Shown here in pieces: positions 36,760-44,538 of a DNA stretch of 64,000 nucleotides. The stretch is from contig CALGCG010000111.1 in NCBI GenBank assembly GCA_937884485.1, forward strand, positions 1 through 64,000, given 5' to 3'. Made by a program: the position numbers and the translations under genes. A model generated the notes under the pieces. It made no database searches, was not told where the DNA came from, and saw only the letters and a program-made list of their open reading frames with translations. The stretch comes from an uncultured Bacteroidales bacterium. GTDB taxonomy: Bacteria; Bacteroidota; Bacteroidia; Bacteroidales; P3. Within the stretch, counting starts at the first letter, position 1. The number at the start of each line of letters is the position of its first letter.

Positions 36760-37242
36760 TTACGAATCCAAGAAAGTTATTCCCTTAACAGACATATTCT
36801 TCAAGATATGGTCTGTGGTCAGAAAAGTCAGAGCATCCCCACGTTGCAAAGCTGTTGCGACATGAACTGTATCATCAGAAGATACATTTTCTCCGTTTAC
36901 CACATTGGGGACCTCACAATAGAAGTTTGCCGTCTGCTCATTCACTGGTTCAATTATCAACCAACTGGGTGGCTGGCTCATAATAGACATCATACGTTCT
37001 ATCTTCATCTTGCCCGAAAAAATAGAGCCTAGTTTATTAATCAGTTCCACAAAGGCAAAACTTGAAGCCACTATATAACCAGCATCCCCATTAACACCCT
37101 CCACGATCTTGTTTACCAACCTTACCATATCACGTTTCAAGAATGGACTTTCTACCATAGGCTCATGTGGCTTTAGCGGGTCGTATTGTGCGAGAATGTC
37201 AGCAAGCACACAGGTATCAACAAATACATATTCTACTCCCAT
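36760..37242 (-). CDS. PIN-domain ribonuclease-like protein
   Basis: A 160-residue PIN domain with the expected acidic residues: D9 in VFVDTCVLADI, E66 in AFVELINK, D123/D124 in SSDDTVHVATA and D144 in TTDHIL. PIN domains of this kind are usually VapC toxins. Its start overlaps the upstream 129-residue gene by 10 bp, the arrangement of an antitoxin-toxin pair. But the upstream protein has no recognisable antitoxin fold, and the whole set lies inside a longer operon. Confidence 0.82.
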   Translation of the reverse strand: MGVEYVFVDTCVLADILAQYDPLKPHEPMVESPFLKRDMVRLVNKIVEGVNGDAGYIVASSFAFVELINKLGSIFSGKMKIERMMSIMSQPPSWLIIEPVNEQTANFYCEVPNVVNGENVSSDDTVHVATALQRGDALTFLTTDHILKNMSVKGITFLDS

Positions 37243-37622
37243 GATATATCTTGTAACGAATCAAGTAGTTCTTTCCTATCCCACCACGCATCGTACTCAT
37301 ATACGCATGCTTCTGTGGAAAATTCAAAAGGATTCCCTTCTCTGTTCACATACTTTTCTGAGAAATCAGGGTCTGACAAAGCAGAACAAATACCTTTTGC
37401 CGTCATCGCTATAAGAATGATGCCATTCTGGTCAAAACGAGGCAAAACTTGCTTTAACTCAGCAGGCGACGAACCACGACTCTTCTTATTCTTCTCAAGA
37501 TGATCAAGGAGCAGTGGTAATGGTAAATAGCCTAAATCCAAACATTTCTGATATCGGGGTGCAACACCCTTCCCTTCTTGTAGCGTTTGGATGTCCTTTC
37601 GACTAAAAATCACATCTGCCAT
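37233..37622 (-). CDS. Small protein of unknown function, partner of the PIN protein
   Basis: A 129-residue protein with no family I recognise. It is acidic/basic mixed, with a Trp-rich C-terminus (YEYDAWWDRKELLD). Its start codon overlaps the stop of the upstream AAA+ gene by 1 bp and its end overlaps the PIN gene by 10 bp, so translation is probably coupled on both sides. It could be an antitoxin or adaptor for the PIN protein. Confidence 0.7.
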   Translation of the reverse strand: MADVIFSRKDIQTLQEGKGVAPRYQKCLDLGYLPLPLLLDHLEKNKKSRGSSPAELKQVLPRFDQNGIILIAMTAKGICSALSDPDFSEKYVNREGNPFEFSTEACVYEYDAWWDRKELLDSLQDISWE

Positions 37623-38971
37623 TACAATTCCACCTTAGTTTTAGGTAAAGGAGACTCGTCTGATGATGCTGTCACCGATTGATAGTTTTTGTTATCCTCT
37701 TGCCATGCACTATCCACTTGTTCTTTGTCTATGCGTTCCCACTTATTGACCACTGCCTTCTCAATAATAATATACAATAGTTTTAAGAACCTGCCTGGAA
37801 TTCGGTCAGACTTCTCCATGGCATAGCTAATGGCATCTTGAGTGAACGGATTAATAGTATTGTCATTCTTGTCAATACGCGACTCATGCAGATAAATCTC
37901 AGCCAATTCATTTATCATCATCGCATCACTCGACATCGGTCGGAAGAAAATAGTATTTTCCGACGATGTATTTCCACCCAGGCTACAGAATCTGTCCAAG
38001 CCGGCAGCCGCCCAGTGGGGCATTAGCAGTTCCTGACTATTAGGGTGTATTGTCAAAACAATTTTAAAGAAACCGTCCAAAGTATTCATGCAACTGCCAT
38101 CGATGAAATAGTAACGTAAGTTCTCACAGAAGGCTCTGCGTTCATTGAAATTCTGATACTGTATCATCTTTTCTGCTTCATCCAAGAGGATAATGCAGTT
38201 AGTAAACATCGCTGCCTTTAGCAGTTTCTCCACATTATTGAACAGGAAAGACAAACCTTGCTTCTTCCAGAAAAAATCATTTTTGTTATCATCCAAAGCA
38301 TTCTTAAATGTCTGATAGTTCCCTCCAAATAGAGTGGTCGCCTCATCTGTTATTTCTGCTTTTTTTAGCTCATTCAGCACAAATGAGTTAAGAGCTGCGA
38401 CATCTACGCCGCGATCTTTCAGCCAATCATCATTAGCTATAGTGTCCTCATAGTTCGAATCGTTAATACTGTCATCAATGACATCGTCCAGCCGGCCACT
38501 CATTGCTCTTAGTCTGCAAAAGACGGTCAAGAACAAGCCTTCTTTATGCATCGAACTGAAGATAGAATGTGCAACGTCATTCAATGTTCTGGTATTCTTG
38601 TCCGCAGACGGAGAGACATACACCGCATAGATAACACTATCGCCATTTGACATCTGTTCACCCAGATCCGAATTTATCAAATTTTTCATGTGGTTCAAGA
38701 AGGCCGTCTTCCCAATTCCTCGCCCCTTGTAGGCCGCATAGTCCATCATGAGCCCTATCTTATTGGGAGCCTTTACAATATGTTCCTTGAAATCCGCCAT
38801 CTCTTCCTGACGTATCTTTTCCAAGAATATACTTCCATTGACTCGCGAGTCGTCACTATATGGCTTTACTGCGGGTTCTATGGGGAAAGGATTCTGCGTA
38901 AAACCAAGGAATTGATATTTATTCTCTATTTCTTCAACACTCTTGGGTCTTCTTAATAGCTTATTATTCAT
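37622..38971 (-). CDS. AAA+ ATPase, ORC/STAND-like
   Basis: A 449-residue P-loop ATPase. An N-terminal segment FLGFTQNPFPIEP precedes the P-loop YKGRGIGKTA (81-90). Walker B is CIILLDEAEKM (259-269), followed by a sensor-like strand FFKIVLTIHP. The C-terminal third, with FRPMSSDAMMINELAEIYL and a helical lid, looks like an ORC/Cdc6 or AAA_16-type arrangement. The last about 20 residues are polar. It overlaps the upstream gene by 4 bp (ATGA). Not a type I recognise from a named defence system. Confidence 0.78.
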   Translation of the reverse strand: MNNKLLRRPKSVEEIENKYQFLGFTQNPFPIEPAVKPYSDDSRVNGSIFLEKIRQEEMADFKEHIVKAPNKIGLMMDYAAYKGRGIGKTAFLNHMKNLINSDLGEQMSNGDSVIYAVYVSPSADKNTRTLNDVAHSIFSSMHKEGLFLTVFCRLRAMSGRLDDVIDDSINDSNYEDTIANDDWLKDRGVDVAALNSFVLNELKKAEITDEATTLFGGNYQTFKNALDDNKNDFFWKKQGLSFLFNNVEKLLKAAMFTNCIILLDEAEKMIQYQNFNERRAFCENLRYYFIDGSCMNTLDGFFKIVLTIHPNSQELLMPHWAAAGLDRFCSLGGNTSSENTIFFRPMSSDAMMINELAEIYLHESRIDKNDNTINPFTQDAISYAMEKSDRIPGRFLKLLYIIIEKAVVNKWERIDKEQVDSAWQEDNKNYQSVTASSDESPLPKTKVEL

Positions 38972-40257
38972 ACATATAGTGGTTTTATTGCAATTAGTGA
39001 ATACATAATTCCGTTCAGATAGACTCCTCTTCTGTTAATCTTAACCTTCATGTCTAATCGAATATCTGTTTCAAGTGATATGGAGTAATTTATCTCATGC
39101 TTGACTGACATCTCGTATGTTGTCTGAAGAAAATCCTCAAACTGATAGGGACTTATTCTAAGTAGCCTACACACTTCGTCTCGAATATCCTGCAAAGAGA
39201 TGTAAATGATAGTCTGTTTGTTGTAGTAATTTTGATATACCTCCAACAAGGTCGTGATAAAATCATTTTTTATATCATCCCATTGTGGTGTATGTATATA
39301 TAAGATGCGGTCTTTATTGTCACGAAGATACGGCTTGGATGTAAACGATGCTGACGTATTACCTACTTTAAACGAAGATATGGGATACAACAATCTTCCG
39401 GGTATTTCCGGATTATTGTCCGTATAACACATCAGGCTAAAGTTTTCCAACCTGGGACACCATACCATGAATGAACGGTGTGTCATATCGCTCCTCTTAT
39501 TGAGAAAGTCTGCCTCCTGAGTCACAGGATTATATCTTGAAAAGAATTTCTTCACAGCAATTGTTTTCATAGCCAGCGACAATCTATTTCGCTGTGAATA
39601 ATTCACATCGTCATCAGGTATTTCCCGGTTGTTCTTCCTCGGTTTCTGTGAGCCCAATCTCTGATATTCGTTGCGCAAATCTTCTATCCATTGACTCTCA
39701 TCGTATGGAAAACAACCTGCTATTTTCTTCTTACCCCATCTGATAGTTTCAATACTAACTGTTGTCAACTCATCTGTCCATTCATTATCCGCCCATTTTC
39801 TCGATTTCAGAGAAGCATTTTTCAGAGGCATCGGTATCACCACTTGGCCCTGGTTGTCAGGATTCAGCTCCCACAAACGGTTGATAAACCATGCGGGCGT
39901 AACAAATACCTCTTGCATCCTTTCCAACAGCTTATCCAGTGCTCTCTCTTTATTGCAGCTACAAAGTTCAAGATACTCCATTCCGGCCACCGTAATACGA
40001 AATTCATTCTTCGACTCTTTTTGAATAAATCCAAAATGCGTCAATTCTCGAATAAGATCCATATATACGGTCTCACTGATGCTATCCACAAGCACCAATC
40101 CTTTCACTCGCTGAGGTATTTCTCTCACCAGCAATGCCTTGTCTATAAAGCCCTTGCTCTTAGCTATCGAGAGTGCCTCACGATACAGATTAAACTCCGT
40201 AAAATGACCTACTCCATATAATGAGGGAGGAGTCCAAAGCCGCACGTTATTCATCAT
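38968..40257 (-). CDS. Large protein of unknown function, probable winged-helix N-terminus
   Basis: A 429-residue protein. Residues about 25-100 have helix-helix-strand character with ELTHFGFIQKESKNEFRITVAGMEYLEL, typical of a winged-helix "wing" segment. The remainder has no family I recognise; it contains YIHTPQWDDIKNDF and a basic stretch near residue 210. It is the first large gene of the seven-gene operon and overlaps the AAA+ gene by 4 bp. An AAA+ partner with a winged-helix protein suggests a nucleic-acid-sensing pair; this is inference. Confidence 0.7.
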   Translation of the reverse strand: MMNNVRLWTPPSLYGVGHFTEFNLYREALSIAKSKGFIDKALLVREIPQRVKGLVLVDSISETVYMDLIRELTHFGFIQKESKNEFRITVAGMEYLELCSCNKERALDKLLERMQEVFVTPAWFINRLWELNPDNQGQVVIPMPLKNASLKSRKWADNEWTDELTTVSIETIRWGKKKIAGCFPYDESQWIEDLRNEYQRLGSQKPRKNNREIPDDDVNYSQRNRLSLAMKTIAVKKFFSRYNPVTQEADFLNKRSDMTHRSFMVWCPRLENFSLMCYTDNNPEIPGRLLYPISSFKVGNTSASFTSKPYLRDNKDRILYIHTPQWDDIKNDFITTLLEVYQNYYNKQTIIYISLQDIRDEVCRLLRISPYQFEDFLQTTYEMSVKHEINYSISLETDIRLDMKVKINRRGVYLNGIMYSLIAIKPLYV

Positions 40258-40273
40258 ATCATCTCATTCTATA

Positions 40274-40477
40274 TTACAATTCCACCTGTACAGCCAACCT
40301 GTTCTTGTGCTCCTCTGTAGCGGTATCACGATCCTTCAGCCCTGCCCATTCCTGAGCACGGTCTGACTTGCCTACATATACGTGATTCTTCTTGAAATCT
40401 ATCATATCTAATTGTATTTGACCATTCACCTTGCGATTGGCTCGTCCAAGAATCATGAACCTTGAATCATGAACCAT
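40274..40477 (-). CDS. Short ORF at the head of the seven-gene operon
   Basis: A 67-codon frame starting at 40477 in a TAATG overlap with a 23-codon frame (40477-40548). Its first codons are a heptad-like repeat (GGTTCATGATTCAAGGTTCATG). The rest, IQLDMIDFKKNHVYVGKSD and RAQEWAGLKDRDTATEEHKN, looks like normal coding sequence. The two frames may be one gene broken by repeat expansion or a translationally coupled pair. It ends 16 bp before the 429-residue gene. Function unknown. Confidence 0.4.
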   Translation of the reverse strand: MVHDSRFMILGRANRKVNGQIQLDMIDFKKNHVYVGKSDRAQEWAGLKDRDTATEEHKNRLAVQVEL

Positions 40478-40548
40478 TAACCTTCACCGTAAGTATTCCC
40501 TTTCACGCCATTGCATCTGGCCGCACGGGGTGTAACTGCAATTGTCAT
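40477..40548 (-). other. 23-codon leader ORF overlapping the next ORF (TAATG)
   Basis: Starts about 50 bp after the promoter-like region and encodes MTIAVTPRAARCNGV plus eight codons, ending TAA within TAATG. It may be a leader peptide or the 5' fragment of a broken gene. Confidence 0.35.
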
Positions 40549-40592
40549 TGTTATCTCTTTGTTTTTTTACTTCGTTTATTATTCTTTTTCAT

Positions 40593-40640
40593 CATTGATA
40601 ACGAAACCATTCCGTTTTTATTGCATCACTCTTAAAATTT
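40593..40640 (-). promoter_or_regulatory. Shared upstream region, copy C (seven-gene operon)
   Basis: On the minus strand ATGCAATAAAA, 11 bp, then CGTTATC, with the same spacing as copies A and B. The -7 element itself reads TATCAATG rather than TATCTTTG. It lies 45 bp before the 23-codon frame. Confidence 0.5.
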
Positions 40641-40654
40641 CTGTTTTTATTCAA

Positions 40655-40688
40655 ATAAAAAAGGCCAGCGCACATAAGCGCCAGCCTT
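40655..40688 (-). terminator. Terminator of the aminotransferase gene / polysaccharide locus
   Basis: On the minus strand AAGGC-TG-GCGC-TTATGT-GCGC-TG-GCCTT then TTTTATT: a two-part stem with a T tract, 111 bp after the aminotransferase stop. It separates the polysaccharide locus from the defence-like operon. Confidence 0.75.
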
Positions 40689-40721
40689 ACATTATTGCAT
40701 GTTGGACCTCCAACCACATTC

Positions 40722-40785
40722 ATTTACGCATTAACGCATTAACGCATTAACGCATTCCCACATTTACGCATTCACGCATTCTCAT
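40722..40785. repeat. 8-bp tandem repeat ACGCATTA
   Basis: Four clean units of ACGCATTA followed by degenerate ones (ACATTT, ACGCATTC), between the terminator and the aminotransferase stop. Confidence 0.85.
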
Positions 40786-40798
40786 CAGACCTCTTTCC

Positions 40799-42124
40799 TT
40801 AAACGATGGCGCTCTTGATCGTCTCCACAATATACTTCACATCCTCATCAGTCACATACGGTCCTGCTGGCAGGCACATGCCAATTTTGAACAAGTCCTC
40901 GCTCACGCCGTTGACATACGCCACACTGGTGTCCGAAGTCTGGCATACCGCACCGCACGGCATTTTTTCAACTTTCATTCCTCCATTTTCTTTCGTACGG
41001 CAGTACACGGGCTGCTTGTGCATGGGTTTCCACAGCGGACGCGCCTCAATCTGCGCCTGGTCCATCAGCACGCGCAGCGCCTCCACATTGGCGTTGGGCT
41101 CGCAGTCGGTATGCGCACTCGCGGCGGCGTGGATGACGCCTGCGGCACCGCCCACGGCTCCTGTCACGATGGTCTTGTAGGCGTTCTCCTGTCCCTTGAT
41201 GCGAACCTCCGGGTCGATAGTCATGGTGCAGAGCCAGTAGTTGCTGTCGTAGTCGCCACCCGCCGGCTGGCTGTGGACGTGGATGCCGGGAACTTCTTTC
41301 AGCAGCTCCTCATACATCTTCTGCACGTGCCTGTGGTGCGACAGGTGCTGGTCTATGACCGTCATCTGGCCGCGCCCGATGCCGGCGCAGATATTGCTCA
41401 TGCGGTAGTTGTAGCCTATCTTCTCGTGCTGGTAGTAGGGGTAGCTCTCGCGGTACTGAGTGGCGTACATCATAATCTCGCGCCAGTGCTCCTCGTCCTC
41501 GGTGACCAGCGCGCCGCCGCCGCTGGTGGTGATCATCTTGTTGCCGTTGAAGCTCAGCACACCGTATTTGCCGTACGTGCCCAGCATACGCCCCTTGTAG
41601 CGGCTGCCGAAGCCCTCGGCGGCGTCCTCCACCACGGGAATACCGTAGCGGTCGGCTATCTCCATGACGCGGTCGGCCTTGTACGGCATGCCGTAGAGCG
41701 CCACCGGGATGATGGCGGCAGGCTTGCGCCCTGTCTTGGCGATGCGGTCCTTGATGGCCTCTTCCAGCAGGCCGCAGTCGATATTCCAGGTGTCGGGCTC
41801 CGAGTCTATCATCACCGGCGTGGCACCGAGGTAGGTGATGGGGTGGGTCGACGCGCAGAACGTAAAACTCTGCACCAGCACCTCGTCGCCGGCCTTCACG
41901 CCGGCTGCCAGCAGCCCCAGATGCACCGCAGCGGTGCCAGAGGACAGCGCCACCACGCGCTTCCCCTCGCCCACAAACTGTTCCAGGTCGGCCTCGAAGC
42001 CGTTCACATTCGGGCCCAAGGGCACCACCCAGTTGGTGTCGAATGCCTCCTTGATGTATTTCTGTTCAAGACCTGCCTCGCTCATGTGTGCCAGGCAGAG
42101 GTAAATACGTTTCCTATCTGTCAT
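40799..42124 (-). CDS. DegT/DnrJ/EryC1-type sugar aminotransferase (PglE-like)
   Basis: A 441-residue PLP-dependent aminotransferase making 4-amino sugars for glycans. The PLP lysine is in SFNGNKMITTSGGGALV and the substrate-side block IEARPLWKPMHKQPVY is present. A Bacteroidota-type insert of about 30 residues (GAVGGAAGVIHAAASAHTD) precedes it. A second stretch of about 25 residues (TKENGGMKVEKMP, then CGAVCQTSDTS) interrupts the usual YVNGVSE region. With the PglC- and PglD-type genes upstream it suggests a 4-acetamido sugar as first residue of the glycan. Confidence 0.9.
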   Translation of the reverse strand: MTDRKRIYLCLAHMSEAGLEQKYIKEAFDTNWVVPLGPNVNGFEADLEQFVGEGKRVVALSSGTAAVHLGLLAAGVKAGDEVLVQSFTFCASTHPITYLGATPVMIDSEPDTWNIDCGLLEEAIKDRIAKTGRKPAAIIPVALYGMPYKADRVMEIADRYGIPVVEDAAEGFGSRYKGRMLGTYGKYGVLSFNGNKMITTSGGGALVTEDEEHWREIMMYATQYRESYPYYQHEKIGYNYRMSNICAGIGRGQMTVIDQHLSHHRHVQKMYEELLKEVPGIHVHSQPAGGDYDSNYWLCTMTIDPEVRIKGQENAYKTIVTGAVGGAAGVIHAAASAHTDCEPNANVEALRVLMDQAQIEARPLWKPMHKQPVYCRTKENGGMKVEKMPCGAVCQTSDTSVAYVNGVSEDLFKIGMCLPAGPYVTDEDVKYIVETIKSAIV

Positions 42125-42156
42125 AATTTATATATTTCAATTATATCATACAATTT

Positions 42157-43062
42157 CTACATCTCGACCCTTTCAAGCGCCACTTCTGCCCGATCGCCAC
42201 AATCATTTCTGAACAGCCCCAGATAATGGTTCGCCACATCCTCCCGCATGGGGAGTGCCACTAAACCGTATACGATTTTCCCCTCTTTCGTCAAAACATA
42301 CGAAGGAATCTGCGTCTTAAACGGCTCCTTTATGTTGGAGAATACAAAGCGCCATCCCTTGGCTTCTATCACATTCTTCTCAGGCGAGATGTCTTCACAT
42401 GTGTATATCTCTTCAAATGGAGTTGCCGGAGTCACGATACTCATAAGGCCGATATTCTGCAACTCCAACATCATGTCAAGCCCGAAATCGAATTTTGACA
42501 TGATACTGGTGGCGATACCTTCTCCGACAAAACATGACATGTATTTCTGTATAGTGTCGAGTTCCGATGCATCTATGTCGCAAAGGATCCGGAGAACACG
42601 CTTGTTGACGGCACCAGGGCGTACGATTTTCTCCTTCAGCAGTCGACCAAAGACTTCCTGCAGCCGTTCATCTGTCACATATCCTGCCTCATCCACGAAA
42701 CGGCTCAGCCACTCTACATCATCGATTCCGTTGCCTGCCACGGTTTCCGCTTTCTTGTCCGCCTGCAGAAAAGCCTGTGCCCTTTCACCTATTTTCAATA
42801 GATTCTCGAATGTCTGCATCGACACTTCCGGGATTCCTTCCGGATGACCCGACAGCACTTTCTGACAGAATTCTATCCTTTTCAGTGGATACTTCGTGAA
42901 CAGCGCCTCCTGCGTCCTCGCTTCCTGGTATGCCTCGTATCTATTCAACTGAGGTTCCAACACGCGCTTGACCACACATCCCAGGTAATCCAACATGGAC
43001 TTCCCTGGTATATAACGTCCCAAAGCATCTATTATACTCTGTACACTATCAACTATACTCAT
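42157..43062 (-). CDS. DUF2806-like protein
   Basis: A 301-residue protein. The middle region (about 115-180, DVEWLSRFVDEAGYVTDERL, then GRLLKEKIVRPGAVNKRVLR) resembles DUF2806, where a similar DWL-F--A--V--EE---L-G-IL-GE---PG order is typical. DUF2806 proteins are uncharacterised, and some lie near defence genes. The rest is unassigned. It stands alone between the aminotransferase and the FnlC gene and probably does not belong to the sugar pathway. Confidence 0.6.
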   Translation of the reverse strand: MSIVDSVQSIIDALGRYIPGKSMLDYLGCVVKRVLEPQLNRYEAYQEARTQEALFTKYPLKRIEFCQKVLSGHPEGIPEVSMQTFENLLKIGERAQAFLQADKKAETVAGNGIDDVEWLSRFVDEAGYVTDERLQEVFGRLLKEKIVRPGAVNKRVLRILCDIDASELDTIQKYMSCFVGEGIATSIMSKFDFGLDMMLELQNIGLMSIVTPATPFEEIYTCEDISPEKNVIEAKGWRFVFSNIKEPFKTQIPSYVLTKEGKIVYGLVALPMREDVANHYLGLFRNDCGDRAEVALERVEM

Positions 43063-43237
43063 AGCATCAACAATAGGCTCTATAAATAGCCCTGTAATGG
43101 CAACACTAAAGAATATTGAATTTTAAGAGATTGTCTAAGAAGCTGCTTAAATTTGATTGATGTTTTTTATCGTGAGAAATGCAGCGCAGCACGCCACGCC
43201 TCTACAGCATCGACAAACACCGTAAACCTTAAACCGC

Positions 43238-44401
43238 TCACTTTCTCCACACCATCTTATTTACTATTCCCACATAGCTCTGGATAATCTTAACAACCTT
43301 GGTGCTGACATTCTCATCAACATAGTCCGGCACGGGGATGCCATCATCATGGTTGTTGTTCATCTCCACGGCACAGTCTACGGCCTGCAGCAGGCTCTTC
43401 TCGTCGATACCAGCAATGAAGAAGCAGCCCTTGTCCAAGGCCTCTGGACGTTCCGTACTCGTGCGGATGCACACAGCAGGGAATGGATGACCTATGCTGG
43501 TGAAGAACGAACTCTCCTCCGGGAGCGTGCCACTGTCGCTGACAACAGCATACGCATTCATCTGCAGGCAATTGTAGTCGTGGAAGCCCAGCGGTTCGTG
43601 CTGAATAACACGCTTGTCGAGCTGGAATCCAGATGTCTCTAGGCGTTTCCTGCTCCTCGGATGACAGCTGTAGAGAATCGGCATGTCATATTTCTCGGCC
43701 ATCTTGTTGATGGCAGTGAAAAGCGAGAGGAAATTCTTCTCAGTGTCGATATTCTCTTCTCGGTGCGCAGAAAGCAGAATGTATTTTCCCTTCGTCAGTC
43801 CCAGACGCTGATGAATATCGCTGGCCTCGATTTCGGCAAGGTTGTTGTGTAGCACCTCGGCCATGGGGCTGCCCGTGACGTATGTGCGCTCCTTCGGCAG
43901 ACCGCAGTCGGCCAGGTAGCGACGCGCATGCTCACTGTAGGCCATATTCACATCGCTGATGATGTCGACGATACGGCGGTTGGTCTCTTCGGGCAGACAC
44001 TCGTCCTTGCAGCGGTTGCCAGCTTCCATGTGGAAGATGGGGATATGCAGACGTTTGGCGCCGATGACGCTCAAACAGCTGTTGGTGTCGCCCAGCACCA
44101 GCACGGCATCGGGCTGTATTTCGACCATCAGTTGGTAGCTCTTGGCGATGATATTACCCATGGTCTCGCCGAGATCCTTGCCCACGGCTTCCATATAAAT
44201 ATCCGGGTCAGCAAGCTTAAGGTCTTTAAAGAAAACACCATTAAGATTATAGTCGTAATTCTGACCGGTATGCGCCAGCAGACAGTCGAAATATTGACGG
44301 CATTTGTTGATGACCGCAGCGAGACGTATAATCTCGGGACGTGTGCCCACTATGATGAGAAGCTTCAGCTTCCCGTTATTTTTGAAAGATGTCATTGTCA
44401 T
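43238..44401 (-). CDS. fnlC: UDP-N-acetylglucosamine 2-epimerase family, FnlC/WbjD-type
   Basis: A 387-residue non-hydrolysing 2-epimerase family enzyme: IVGTRPEIIRLAAV at the N-terminus, HMEAGNRCKDECLPEETNRR, LSAHREENID and SDSGTLPEESSFF. With FnlA and FnlB encoded upstream it should make UDP-N-acetyl-L-fucosamine, acting last in the pathway. Start codon overlaps the stop of a 45-codon orphan tail (TAATG). WecB (ManNAc formation) is the alternative, but the fnl context favours FnlC. Confidence 0.88.
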   Translation of the reverse strand: MTMTSFKNNGKLKLLIIVGTRPEIIRLAAVINKCRQYFDCLLAHTGQNYDYNLNGVFFKDLKLADPDIYMEAVGKDLGETMGNIIAKSYQLMVEIQPDAVLVLGDTNSCLSVIGAKRLHIPIFHMEAGNRCKDECLPEETNRRIVDIISDVNMAYSEHARRYLADCGLPKERTYVTGSPMAEVLHNNLAEIEASDIHQRLGLTKGKYILLSAHREENIDTEKNFLSLFTAINKMAEKYDMPILYSCHPRSRKRLETSGFQLDKRVIQHEPLGFHDYNCLQMNAYAVVSDSGTLPEESSFFTSIGHPFPAVCIRTSTERPEALDKGCFFIAGIDEKSLLQAVDCAVEMNNNHDDGIPVPDYVDENVSTKVVKIIQSYVGIVNKMVWRK

Positions 44402-44538
44402 TATACTTTTTCAAAGAAAGTGTCCGGTTTTTCTGGATTGAAGACCTCGTTGCAATACATGTCGAAAAGTCCGGTGGCCTTTTCGACAGCGAGGCTGAAC
44501 GAGAGTGCCGAGCAGAACTCTCTTACCTCGCAGTTTGG
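44401..44538 (-). pseudogene. Orphan second copy of a FnlB-like C-terminal tail
   Basis: Directly after the fnlB stop and in the same frame are 45 codons ending NEVFNPEKPDTFFEKV and a TAA that overlaps the fnlC start. The real FnlB ends NEQFDPNHPDTFFEKV, so the last 16 residues are duplicated and diverged. The first 28 codons (CEVREFCSALSFSLAVEKAT and GLFDMYC) are unlike FnlB. It looks like a recombination scar from replacement of fnlB. Confidence 0.6.

Noticed and set aside
43110..43170. Insertion-sequence end (GAGATTGTCTAAGAAGC)
   Set aside because: No transposase gene, no second end and no target duplication visible, so it is noted only as a possible remnant.
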